A stretch of 53,382 nt of DNA. Source: a virus. Position 1 is the stretch's first letter; each line of letters opens with the position of its first letter. Shown piece after piece: positions 46,081 to 53,382 of the stretch. Below the pieces are notes generated by a model, which made no database searches, had not been told where the DNA came from, and was given only the letters and a program-made list of their open reading frames with translations. The stretch spans positions 1 to 53,382 of IMG/VR virus record IMGVR_UViG_3300046535_001175. The stretch is one strand, 5' to 3'. Both the position numbers and the translations under genes were made by a program.

Positions 46081-46093
46081 GGAGTTTCTCCGC

Positions 46094-46612
46094 TCAGGTA
46101 AACGTCTTCGCTTCGAGCACGAGGTAATCGACAGCGTTCAGCGTAACGAACGCGTAGTTCACCAGGAAAAGCGCGTTGGCTGTTGCTGGAATCGCCACGC
46201 CGCCAACCATTTTCACCGTGCGACCTGCTGCGACGATCGTGACCGCGCGCCCGGTCGCATCCTGCTGAAAGTACAGCGTGCCCCGCTTGGTGTTGTCGCC
46301 GTTGGTCAGCGTGACTGCGAGAGCAGCGGTCAGCGTGTCGGTCTCCCCGTAGTTGGCGTGCGTGGAGACGTCCACGTTAATCGCTGCGCCGCCGCCAGAT
46401 GCGAACGTGCCGAGCGTGGCCGGAGAGCCGCCGCCGAGCGTGGCGAGCATCTCAGTCGTCGTTGCGTCGTCGAGCACGGTTTGCGCCGCTGCGGTGACCG
46501 CGAAGGAGAGCTTCGAGGGAGTAGCGCCGCCGTCCTTGAGCTCGAGCTTTTTGCTGACGTCGTTCCAGTGAACGCCGGCTTCGTCTGCGTGGTCTTTGAG
46601 TTCGTTTGCCAT
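46094..46612 (-). CDS. tail protein, paralogue of the 45538 gene
   Basis: A 172-residue protein with a short adaptor-like N-terminus (ANELKDHADEAGVHWNDVSK) and a beta-rich C-terminal domain: TLTAALAVTLTNGDNTKRGT, then LYFQQDATGRAVTIVAAGRT. It matches the LTLTNG...GT..F.Q......T..V.GRT pattern of the next gene. Likely a fibre or tail-decoration component. TGATG junction with the acidic gene upstream. Confidence 0.6.
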   Translation of the reverse strand: MANELKDHADEAGVHWNDVSKKLELKDGGATPSKLSFAVTAAAQTVLDDATTTEMLATLGGGSPATLGTFASGGGAAINVDVSTHANYGETDTLTAALAVTLTNGDNTKRGTLYFQQDATGRAVTIVAAGRTVKMVGGVAIPATANALFLVNYAFVTLNAVDYLVLEAKTFT

Positions 46613-46761
46613 CAGCTCACCTGCACGTCATCGCCATCGACTTGGACTTGATCGCCGTCGACCGTCAGCAGACCCGTCGGAGGCGCAGCACCATCGGCCC
46701 CGCTCTCATTGTTCGAGTCGTTGTCGGACAGATCGATCGAGACGTTGGTTGCGAGCGACAT
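46612..46761 (-). CDS. 49-residue acidic protein
   Basis: MSLATNVSIDLSDNDSNNES and LLTVDGDQVQVDGDDVQVS: Asp/Asn-rich, with a doubled VDGDxVQV motif. ATG at 46761 is 2 nt after the previous stop, and its stop forms TGATG with the next start. Probably a small tail accessory or metal-binding peptide. Function unknown. Confidence 0.5.
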   Translation of the reverse strand: MSLATNVSIDLSDNDSNNESGADGAAPPTGLLTVDGDQVQVDGDDVQVS

Positions 46762-46763
46762 GA

Positions 46764-47153
46764 TTACCGCGCCCTTCCGAAGATCTGCACGAAGAACTGC
46801 GACGCGCCGCCGCCAGCGCCGCGCGTGTACTTGAGTCGCTCGAGCGCTTGCCCCTCGCTCGTGTTGACCAACGCCGCCGCAGCGATCGCGCCCACCGTCG
46901 GCCACGTGCCGTGAGACACGGTGATCGTCAGCGGCACCACGGGGTTGTTGGGCACGAACGTGGTGTCGAGAATCTGCGTCGGGTCGTTGGTGCCCTCGAG
47001 ACTCAGCGTGCCCGCGGTCGCAGCCACAGCGGTCCACCAGACGTTCCAGCTAAGCAAGTGCCACTTTTCGCGATCATACCAAGGTGACACCCAGCTCGCG
47101 GCGCCGGACTGACCGTTCACGAGCAATAGGGGGACTAGGATTCCAGCTGACAT
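46764..47153 (-). CDS. phage structural beta-sandwich protein
   Basis: A 129-residue protein of a type common in tail regions: WVSPWYDREKWHLLSWNVWW, then AGTLSLEGTNDPTQI and VVPLTITVSHGTWPTVGAIA, ending LKYTRGAGGGASQFFVQIFG. Central SLEGTNDP and terminal Y-R-G-x-G are typical of discoidin-like minor tail proteins. Probably a virion-surface or fibre-adaptor protein. Confidence 0.6.
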   Translation of the reverse strand: MSAGILVPLLLVNGQSGAASWVSPWYDREKWHLLSWNVWWTAVAATAGTLSLEGTNDPTQILDTTFVPNNPVVPLTITVSHGTWPTVGAIAAAALVNTSEGQALERLKYTRGAGGGASQFFVQIFGRAR

Positions 47154-47165
47154 GACAAATCTCCT

Positions 47166-49583
47166 TCACTCGCGACGCGTCATTTGTCGCAGCCGCGGAA
47201 GCACGGTGCGCGAAAACTCTGGATCACTCTCGAGCCGAGAGAGCTCGGCGGCAAACTGGCCTTCACCACGCTGCCGAGCCTGCAACAGATTCTCGGCGTA
47301 CGGGCCGAAGGCTTGCGGGTCCTGCTTGTACAAGCTCCACGCGGCGTCTGGTAGCATCTGACCGCGCGTGCCGGTGGTGTCATCGGGCGCGCGGTCTTGC
47401 TGGGCGAGCGCAGCGCCCGCAGGCGCTGGGCGCGGGGTGATGCCGCGGAACGGTGCGGGCGTGGCTGCGGCGGCAGCGCCAGCGGCGGCGGGCGAGGATG
47501 CCGGCCCGAGCGCGAGGCGGCGGAGATCGGCGCCGGGACCACGCGCGAACGCTCGAGCGGCGCCTGCGCCGGCTTCATTGGCACCCGCCCGCGCGCGCAG
47601 GAAGCTGGCCAGTGCGTCGCGACCGCGGGAACGGACTACGTGTTCTCCAGCGGCGAGCGCCGCTCCACCGATTGGATGACCGGCCAGCACGCCAAAGCCA
47701 GCTGTCATCATCTCGTTGGAGCGGAGCGGTCCACCGGTAAGGTCACGAAGCTCTTGGCCGCTCGCTGCATCGCGAATGCGCATCATGCGGTGCTGCTGCT
47801 CTTTGAGCGCTCGCCAGTTCGTGCCGGCGCCTGGCTGCGCTTCGTTCGCGGCGTTCTCGAGTCCTTCGTTGATCGCGCCATACGCGCGGCCGCGAACTTG
47901 CTGGGAAGGCGCTGGATTGAGCGCGTCCCACTTGCCTTGATCGGCGAGTTCTTGCAACTCAGCAACGCCGCGACTGAACGGCATCGATCGATATGCTGGC
48001 GGCAGCATAGCATTGCGATTGGGCGGCACGTCTTCGACTGGTGCAGGGAACTCGCGCAGTGTGTCGACGCTCGATGCCATCTCGGGAGCGCTCGCCTGCG
48101 CGCGCCCGCGACCCGGGCGCATCGTCTTGCTCGCGCTTGCCTGCGTGTTCGGCGCGGCGATTTCGGGGACATCGCCCGTCGCGGTCGCGCCTTCCTTCGT
48201 CACAAACGTCGCCTGGCGCGTCTTGATAGGCGGCGGCGATCGCAGGTTGGGCACGGCCGGAGGAAGATCGGCGAAATCGTTCACGCCGGGCGCGAGCGGG
48301 TTTCCCACCTCGCCAGGCCCGCCAAACGAACGCCAAAGCTTGGCCTTCTCCGCGATGGCCTCACGCTTCGCGGCGCCCTCGCCGGGAGGGTAGGCTTGCT
48401 GCTCTTGCTCGATGCGATTCGCGAGCACGTCGGTATCGACTGGCGCATCAGCGAGCGCCGCCTCGAGCGCTGACTTCTGGGCTTCCGCGGTCCGCACGGC
48501 TTCGCCGGCACGCTCGTTGTAGAAGTCGGCGTTGCGCGGAATCAGGCGCTTGAGCAAGGGCTGTTTCGTGCGCAGTTCTTCGGCCGCGCTGGCATAGCGG
48601 CCAAACGGCAACTCTGCGCCACCTGGGTCGCGCATTCGGTCGATTTGACCTTTGGTGGCACCCGCCGCACGCAAGCGGTTCACGTCCGCTCGGTTGTTGA
48701 ACTTGGCGGCCGCCGCTTCGCCACCCGCCGCTGCCGCCTCTGCCGCCGGCGCCAGCCCCGCAGCAGTCATCGTCAGCCCGCTAGCGGTGCCCGCGCCGAG
48801 CAGCGCGTCCTTGAGAGCTTCCTTGTTGGACGCGCCGCTGCCCTTGGCCATCGTGCCCGAGATGGCGGCTCCCTGAGCTGCGTTGAACGCCGTGCGGGCG
48901 GCGAGGGCGGCGTCAGTCGCCTCTGCGCCGGCGGCGGCTTCCGGCACCAGCCCGCCGGTGGCGATGGCTAGCGGCGTCACGCCAGCCATCTCGCCGACTC
49001 CGTACATCTTCGGCTGCGATGCCTGCGCCTCGGCGTTGTCGCGCCGCATCTGCGCCTGCATCGCGGCTTGCGGACTGCCCTCGGCGTACTCGCGCGTGAT
49101 GCCCGTGGTGTCGGTGGCGTCTGGGACGAGTCGGCTCGAGATTTCGTCGCCAAAGCGCAACGTCGCACCCTGGCCACCGCCGCGCGCGAGCGCTTCCCAC
49201 GGGCTCACGTAATGCGATGTCGGGCCCTGCACTTCGGGCTCGGGCTTGGCTTCGCGCGCGTGTAGATCGGAGTACGCGGCGTTGCCGGCTTTCGCCATTC
49301 GTGCGGCCAGCGATTCCTCGCCCGCGTTCGGATCGCCTTCGATCTTGACCGGGTCGAGCGTCGTTTCGTGGATGTTGGTGGGCGGAGTGGCTGCGATCGG
49401 ATTGCCGGCGGCATCGAGCTCGTCAGGGTTCGGATCGGTCGCGGGCGGATGATCGGCTTCCCACGCGCGCAGATCATCGGCGACCTGGCGCATGAAGCCT
49501 TCACCATGCTTGCCGGAGTCATCGGCAATCGCCGCGCGCGCACGAGCCGCCTTTGCCTCGGAATCGATGGGATTGCCAGGCAT
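47166..49583 (-). CDS. internal virion / ejection protein, C
   Basis: An 805-residue protein. A charged N-terminal region (EGFMRQVADDLRAWEADHPP) precedes a long hydrophobic Ala/Gly-rich core (roughly residues 195-300), with several segments able to enter a membrane (VTPLAIATGGLVPEAAAGAE). Coiled-coil and proline-rich regions follow, then an Ala-rich tail with MLPDAAWSLYKQDPQAFGPY. This composition fits podoviral proteins ejected with the DNA that make a channel through the cell envelope. TGATG junction upstream. Confidence 0.6.
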   Translation of the reverse strand: MPGNPIDSEAKAARARAAIADDSGKHGEGFMRQVADDLRAWEADHPPATDPNPDELDAAGNPIAATPPTNIHETTLDPVKIEGDPNAGEESLAARMAKAGNAAYSDLHAREAKPEPEVQGPTSHYVSPWEALARGGGQGATLRFGDEISSRLVPDATDTTGITREYAEGSPQAAMQAQMRRDNAEAQASQPKMYGVGEMAGVTPLAIATGGLVPEAAAGAEATDAALAARTAFNAAQGAAISGTMAKGSGASNKEALKDALLGAGTASGLTMTAAGLAPAAEAAAAGGEAAAAKFNNRADVNRLRAAGATKGQIDRMRDPGGAELPFGRYASAAEELRTKQPLLKRLIPRNADFYNERAGEAVRTAEAQKSALEAALADAPVDTDVLANRIEQEQQAYPPGEGAAKREAIAEKAKLWRSFGGPGEVGNPLAPGVNDFADLPPAVPNLRSPPPIKTRQATFVTKEGATATGDVPEIAAPNTQASASKTMRPGRGRAQASAPEMASSVDTLREFPAPVEDVPPNRNAMLPPAYRSMPFSRGVAELQELADQGKWDALNPAPSQQVRGRAYGAINEGLENAANEAQPGAGTNWRALKEQQHRMMRIRDAASGQELRDLTGGPLRSNEMMTAGFGVLAGHPIGGAALAAGEHVVRSRGRDALASFLRARAGANEAGAGAARAFARGPGADLRRLALGPASSPAAAGAAAAATPAPFRGITPRPAPAGAALAQQDRAPDDTTGTRGQMLPDAAWSLYKQDPQAFGPYAENLLQARQRGEGQFAAELSRLESDPEFSRTVLPRLRQMTRRE

Positions 49584-51190
49584 CAGTAACCAAGCTCCTT
49601 AGCTAGATCGAGATCGGCATCTGTCATGCCGCCTGGATCTATGGGCGCGCGCGGAGTGGGTGGTGCTGGTCGTTTGGCTGCGGGAACGTTCACCGACGCG
49701 CGCGGGACCGTGTTGACGCGGCCTTGAGGCGCAACCGGCGCGCGTGATTGCTGTGCCGCGCCTTCGACACGCGCTTCGTGCTCGCCAGGCTCGTCTGGCA
49801 CCATGCCGGCGGTCGAGAGATTCGCGGCGGTGTTGAGTCGCAACATGTTCCGTGTACCGGCCAATCGCGCCGATGCTGTGAAGTTGCCAATTCCCGGCAT
49901 TGCTGCTGTCGCCTCTTGACGTTCAGCTGTTGAACCAGCGGTCTGCTTGATTCTATTCTTCACGCCTTCGACTTCCGTCATAAGCTCGTGGTAGTTCTGC
50001 TCGAGCTCAGCAGCGCGCTGATAGTCGTCGTATTCAGGAGTGCCAGGCGCGAACTGATTCATCTGCTCGGCGATCCATGACGAGACACCGCTCTTCGGGG
50101 CGTACTTCGAGATTCCCAATGCCTTCCAACTGCGCTCGATCCTACTGAGATCGTCGAGCGCGTCGAGAGCACGGTTGTTCGACTTGATGTCGTCGATGAT
50201 CTGTTGCGCGCCGCGCGGATTGATCTGCAAGCGTGCGCGCATGGCGTTGCCATCGTCTCGGAAGTGCGCGCGCAATGTTGGGTCAGTTTTGTACGACTCG
50301 ATCAGCGCATCGATCGGTTGCGTCTTGACGTCCTGTGCGCCCTGCGCGCCAGCGCGCGCGATGTCGATCTTGTCCTGCTTCGTCGCCGACGAGATCGACG
50401 CGGCCTTGTTGGTCGCCTGCTTGATGTCGGCTTCTGCGAGCGAGCCAGTGCGCTGCGCGCCGAAGTTGATCGAGGGCGCGAGCTTTCCGATCTCCGCAGC
50501 CGTCTTTCCGTGGACCATGTTCCGGTCCAATCCGTTGGCAACCGCGATCTCTTCGTACCGGAGTGCGGTCGCGTTGCCTGGCGTGTTCTGATCTTCCCAG
50601 TGCGCTTGCGAGTTCTTGAGCGCCTGCTTTTTGCGCTCCTCGTCGGTGAGTGCAAGCCCCAGTCGGTCCTTGCCCTGATCCAGCCTTTTCTTCGCAAGCA
50701 ACGCCTGCAATGGGTTCAGTCCGGCCGCGCCATGTCGTGGAGCCGTCAACGCGTAGCGCGTGCGCGCGTAGTCGGACATGCGCTTCCAATTTTCATAGTC
50801 GGTGTCGCCCTTGTCGCCGAACTGCGCGATCATCTGTGGCACGTTGCGCCCGCGGTTCAGCAGCACATCGAGAATCGTCCCAAGCACGGCCGGGCCTTCG
50901 CTCTGTTCCTGCTTGAGCGGCGGCGGCGCGAGGTCGAACGGTGGCGGCTGCACGGCGGGCGTGGCCTGTTGCTGCCGAATCAGATCGTTGATGCTCTGAT
51001 CGAGCGGATCATCGGACTTCGCTGCAGGCTCTGGCGTCGTGGTCGCCGTCTCGGTCGCGGGCGTCGCCGCTTGCGGTGCCGGCGTAGCTTCGGGTGCCGG
51101 CGCAGCGTCCGCTCCGCCATCGGGCGGCACGAGTCCACCGAGCGGGTTCTGCTCGGGGTCATCGAGGTACTGTGAGAACTGGTACGCCAT
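49583..51190 (-). CDS. internal virion / ejection protein, B
   Basis: A 535-residue protein. N-terminal Pro/Ala/Thr-rich linker (residues 20-75), then a helical body (NWKRMSDYARTRYALTAPRH, QALLAKKRLDQGKDRLGLAL) with long charged helices (ELEQNYHELMTEVEGVKNRI), and a disordered basic Pro-rich C-terminus. It is one of three consecutive large helical proteins. Role inferred from position and composition. ATG at 51190 is chosen over a TTG at 51196 because it lies 2 nt after the previous stop. Confidence 0.55.
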   Translation of the reverse strand: MAYQFSQYLDDPEQNPLGGLVPPDGGADAAPAPEATPAPQAATPATETATTTPEPAAKSDDPLDQSINDLIRQQQATPAVQPPPFDLAPPPLKQEQSEGPAVLGTILDVLLNRGRNVPQMIAQFGDKGDTDYENWKRMSDYARTRYALTAPRHGAAGLNPLQALLAKKRLDQGKDRLGLALTDEERKKQALKNSQAHWEDQNTPGNATALRYEEIAVANGLDRNMVHGKTAAEIGKLAPSINFGAQRTGSLAEADIKQATNKAASISSATKQDKIDIARAGAQGAQDVKTQPIDALIESYKTDPTLRAHFRDDGNAMRARLQINPRGAQQIIDDIKSNNRALDALDDLSRIERSWKALGISKYAPKSGVSSWIAEQMNQFAPGTPEYDDYQRAAELEQNYHELMTEVEGVKNRIKQTAGSTAERQEATAAMPGIGNFTASARLAGTRNMLRLNTAANLSTAGMVPDEPGEHEARVEGAAQQSRAPVAPQGRVNTVPRASVNVPAAKRPAPPTPRAPIDPGGMTDADLDLAKELGY

Positions 51191-51192
51191 GA

Positions 51193-52989
51193 TCAAACCC
51201 CGATCAGCCCGAGCAAGCTCGGATCCTTGGTGAGGTTGGCCTCTGCGCGATCCGCTTCGTTCTTCGCGATCACGTCGCCGAGCGCGCCTGCGACCGGTTG
51301 CGCGGCCTGGCCCGTGCTGATGTTGGCTGCTTGCGAGGCCGCGTCGAACGACTGACCGGCGCCGCTGAGTGCGTCCTTGAGCGATGCGCGCTGATCGGCT
51401 TCGGTGCCCTGCGTGCGCTGGAATCCTTGCTGTGTTGCGGCCGTTTGCGCACCGACCACGTCCTTGTTTCGACCGTAGTCGGCTGCGTTCGCGCCCTGCG
51501 CCGCGGTCGCGTAGTTATTCATGATGCCTTGGCCGGCTGCGGTGACTCCGAGCGCGGTATCGGCCATCGTCTTCGCTTTGTTGGTGTAGGCGTCCGAGCG
51601 GTTCTGCTGGGATGCGATGTTCGCTTGCTCGTTGCCGAGATTCGTCTGGTTGGTGCTCTGCCCGGCCTTGGTTGCGTCCTGAGCGCGACCGTAGACGTCT
51701 TGCGTGTTGCCGAGCGTCGTGGCCGCGACTTGCTGCGCGCGACCGAATCCGGCCTGCGCCTGCTGCGCAGCTTGCTGTTGCTGGTAGTTCTGCTGCGTCA
51801 GGCCCTGAGTCTTGTTGAACTGCGAGACCGCGTCTTGCGCTTGCCCGGGTTGCAACGTTTCAGTGAAGCTCTGACCACGCGAGCCGGTGGACAGGTTGCC
51901 GCGGGCTTCTTGCGCTTGAATCGCGCGCTGCGATGCAGCCGCGAGCGCTGCCTGGTCCTGGATCGCGCGGGTCTGCGCGGTGTTCTGCTCCGAGCCCAAG
52001 AGCGCGCCGATCTCCGCGCCGCCGCTGCGGATGCCTCGAGCGCCCAGATTGGAGAGCGTGGCCTCGAGTGCGGCGCGTCGGTCCTGCTCTTCGTTGCGCC
52101 GCGCGAGCTCCATGTTGTAGCTCTCTTGCGGCGTGAGCGCGCCGGTGGACTCGGCGGCGAGCTGGTCCATCACCTCGTGCTGCGCGGCGATGTCACGCGG
52201 GTCGGCTGCTGCTTGACCGGCTTTCGAGACGACGTCCGGCCCATAGTTCGCAGCGCCGTAGTAGCCAACGTCCTTGTTGGCCTGGTTGAGCGCGGCGATC
52301 GTGTCCGAGTCGGTTGCGTTCGCTGCTTTGCCACCCTGCAACAAGCTCTGCAGCGCTGCCTTGTTCGCGTCGTTCGTGTCACCTGTGGCTCCCTGCAGCT
52401 GTTGCAAGCCTTGCAGGTCCATTAGGTTTGACGTGGTGAGCTCGTTGCCCATCTCGCCGGCGATGGCGCGGTTTTGCGCGTCGGTGTTGGCGCCATATTG
52501 GCCAAGCTGCGCAATCAGTCCGCGGTCGGTTGCGTTCGCTTGGCTCGCGCCTACGCCGAGGCCCGAGACGGCACGCTGATCGGCAGCGTTCGCGCCTTGG
52601 GCTGCAGTGCGCTCGCGCGCGATGGAGTCGGCGCCCTGCATGATGGCGCCGATCGTGAGGTTATTGAGATTGCCCGCGTCCGTGCGCAGCGTTGCCGCGG
52701 CATCCTGACGCAGTTTCTGCCCCTCGATGCCCTGCACTGCCGCAAGAGCGGTGCGAAGCGAAACCGCTTGCTCCGTGCTGATGGGCTGTCCGCTCTTGAT
52801 CCGCCCCAAGATCTGCTGCGCGACATCGCCTGGCGTATTCAGTTCGGGAGGCGAGACGGTGAAACCTCCCTGAGTCTCGTCGATCGTGCCGGTCAGACCT
52901 GCTTCGCGTAGATTGGACGCCTTTTGACGCGCCGCATCCGCGGCTGCTTGCGCCTCTTCTGGAGTTGCGGTGCCGTCAGGGTTTGGCAT
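51193..52989 (-). CDS. internal virion / ejection protein, A
   Basis: A 598-residue protein. It is extremely rich in Ala, Gln, Asn and Gly, with Gln-dense helices (LTQQNYQQQQAAQQAQAGFG) and repeated short segments (AAQGANAADQRAV, AAQGANAADYGRN). No Cys are evident. The layout fits podoviral core or ejection proteins that must unfold to pass through the portal. It ends NLTKDPSLLGLIGV. Function inferred only. Confidence 0.6.
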   Translation of the reverse strand: MPNPDGTATPEEAQAAADAARQKASNLREAGLTGTIDETQGGFTVSPPELNTPGDVAQQILGRIKSGQPISTEQAVSLRTALAAVQGIEGQKLRQDAAATLRTDAGNLNNLTIGAIMQGADSIARERTAAQGANAADQRAVSGLGVGASQANATDRGLIAQLGQYGANTDAQNRAIAGEMGNELTTSNLMDLQGLQQLQGATGDTNDANKAALQSLLQGGKAANATDSDTIAALNQANKDVGYYGAANYGPDVVSKAGQAAADPRDIAAQHEVMDQLAAESTGALTPQESYNMELARRNEEQDRRAALEATLSNLGARGIRSGGAEIGALLGSEQNTAQTRAIQDQAALAAASQRAIQAQEARGNLSTGSRGQSFTETLQPGQAQDAVSQFNKTQGLTQQNYQQQQAAQQAQAGFGRAQQVAATTLGNTQDVYGRAQDATKAGQSTNQTNLGNEQANIASQQNRSDAYTNKAKTMADTALGVTAAGQGIMNNYATAAQGANAADYGRNKDVVGAQTAATQQGFQRTQGTEADQRASLKDALSGAGQSFDAASQAANISTGQAAQPVAGALGDVIAKNEADRAEANLTKDPSLLGLIGV

Positions 52990-52990
52990 G

Positions 52991-53347
52991 TCAGCCCACC
53001 ATCAGCATGTTGAAGCGGTATTTCGTGCCGACGGTGAGCCCGTCGATCTCATAGATCACCACGTTGCGCGCGCTCGAATCGTAGCTGTAGGCCGCGTTGC
53101 TCGAGATGATCGCGGTCTCTGGCGTCGCATCGAGTCGCGAGCGGCCCACGACTACCATCTTCGGCTCGTGATCGAACCCGACGAGCAACGGCTCGCGATA
53201 CGTATCGGTGAACTCCACCAGCTTGGTCGGAATGATCTGATCGAGCACATCCGACACATCGCGCGCGAACTCGCCAAGCACGCGGTCGAGCTCCTTGTTG
53301 CCCGTGTCGAACAGTCGTCGCCGAAGCTGGTTGAGGATCACGCTCAC
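52991..53347 (-). CDS. tail-associated small protein
   Basis: A 118-residue protein. Its N-terminal helix (NKELDRVLGEFARDVSDVLD) is followed by a beta domain (EPLLVGFDHEPKMVVVGRSR, then NVVIYEIDGLTVGTKYRFNM). It is compatible with a tail or ejection-complex adaptor. GTG start at 53347 in a GTGA overlap with the fragment at the right edge. Function unknown. Confidence 0.6.
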   Translation of the reverse strand: MSVILNQLRRRLFDTGNKELDRVLGEFARDVSDVLDQIIPTKLVEFTDTYREPLLVGFDHEPKMVVVGRSRLDATPETAIISSNAAYSYDSSARNVVIYEIDGLTVGTKYRFNMLMVG

Positions 53348-53382
53348 CTGCGGACCCCCAGTTCTTCGCTCAGCACGACGTA
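53344..53382 (-). CDS. C-terminal fragment of a gene cut by the right edge
   Basis: Twelve codons and a TGA: YVVLSEELGVRR. The GTGA overlap with the next start argues it is real coding sequence. In the order of genes it would be the end of the nozzle gene if the genome is circular, but the reading frame at a direct end-to-end join is off by one class (see findings). Confidence 0.5.
   Translation of the reverse strand, partial: YVVLSEELGVRR

Noticed and set aside
47397-48473. Long plus-strand open frame over the ejection gene
   Set aside because: Arg/Ala/Gly shadow of the ejection-type gene; no start signal or domain.
1-53382. tRNA genes
   Set aside because: No cloverleaf with a T-arm consensus (GTTCRANNC) and matching acceptor stem was noticed on either strand by eye; a tRNA search program would settle it.

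Overview
The window is GC-rich and reads as most of one tailed-phage genome. Its virion genes are of podovirus type: portal, scaffold, capsid, head-tail adaptor and nozzle-like genes, followed by long Ala/Gln-rich ejection-type proteins and no tape measure or tail sheath. Genes are packed end to end, mostly with 4-nt ATGA or GTGA overlaps. No tRNA, integrase, DNA polymerase, helicase or RNA polymerase was recognised. A phage-encoded lipoprotein (30694-30876) and a spanin-like gene point to a Gram-negative host. The lipoprotein's C-x5-C-x7-C-x4-C pattern is common in secreted myxobacterial proteins, so a Myxococcota-like host is a guess only.

Layout. (1) 1-19.0 kb, minus strand: head and packaging genes, read from TerL (13131-14942) through portal, scaffold, capsid and adaptor to a nozzle gene cut by the left edge. 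Upstream of TerL are a TerS candidate, a DNA methyltransferase and many small genes. (2) 19.0-29.1 kb, minus strand: early or DNA-metabolism genes. They include two XRE-type regulators, a Cro-like HTH, a RuvC-like resolvase, Dcm-like, DUF1643, DUF3307 and DUF2303 proteins, and two paralogous O-like replication proteins. (3) 29.08-29.25 kb: a divergent control region with inverted repeats. (4) 29.25-39.5 kb, plus strand: a train of about 29 mostly tiny genes. It includes zinc fingers (one RanBP2-type), a lipoprotein, a Cas4/AddB-like nuclease beside a conserved partner protein, a protein with 30 tripeptide repeats, DUF5131 and DUF3310. A second copy of the promoter and leader lies at 31.18-31.25 kb. 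(5) 39.5-53.4 kb, minus strand: ejection proteins, modular lectin-like tail proteins (one carrying an SGNH esterase domain) and a lysis cassette, closed by a terminator at 39.8 kb.

Blocks 1 and 5 run in the same direction, and both window edges cut tail genes. A circular or circularly permuted genome would therefore form one late unit: packaging, head, nozzle, ejection, fibres, lysis. Replication probably leans on the host, with the O-like proteins recruiting its helicase. The Cas4-like nuclease, its partner and the RuvC-like resolvase probably handle recombination and branch resolution. All function calls are from sequence reading alone. No gap between called genes exceeds 300 bases; the longest are 12133-12342 and 5503-5700.
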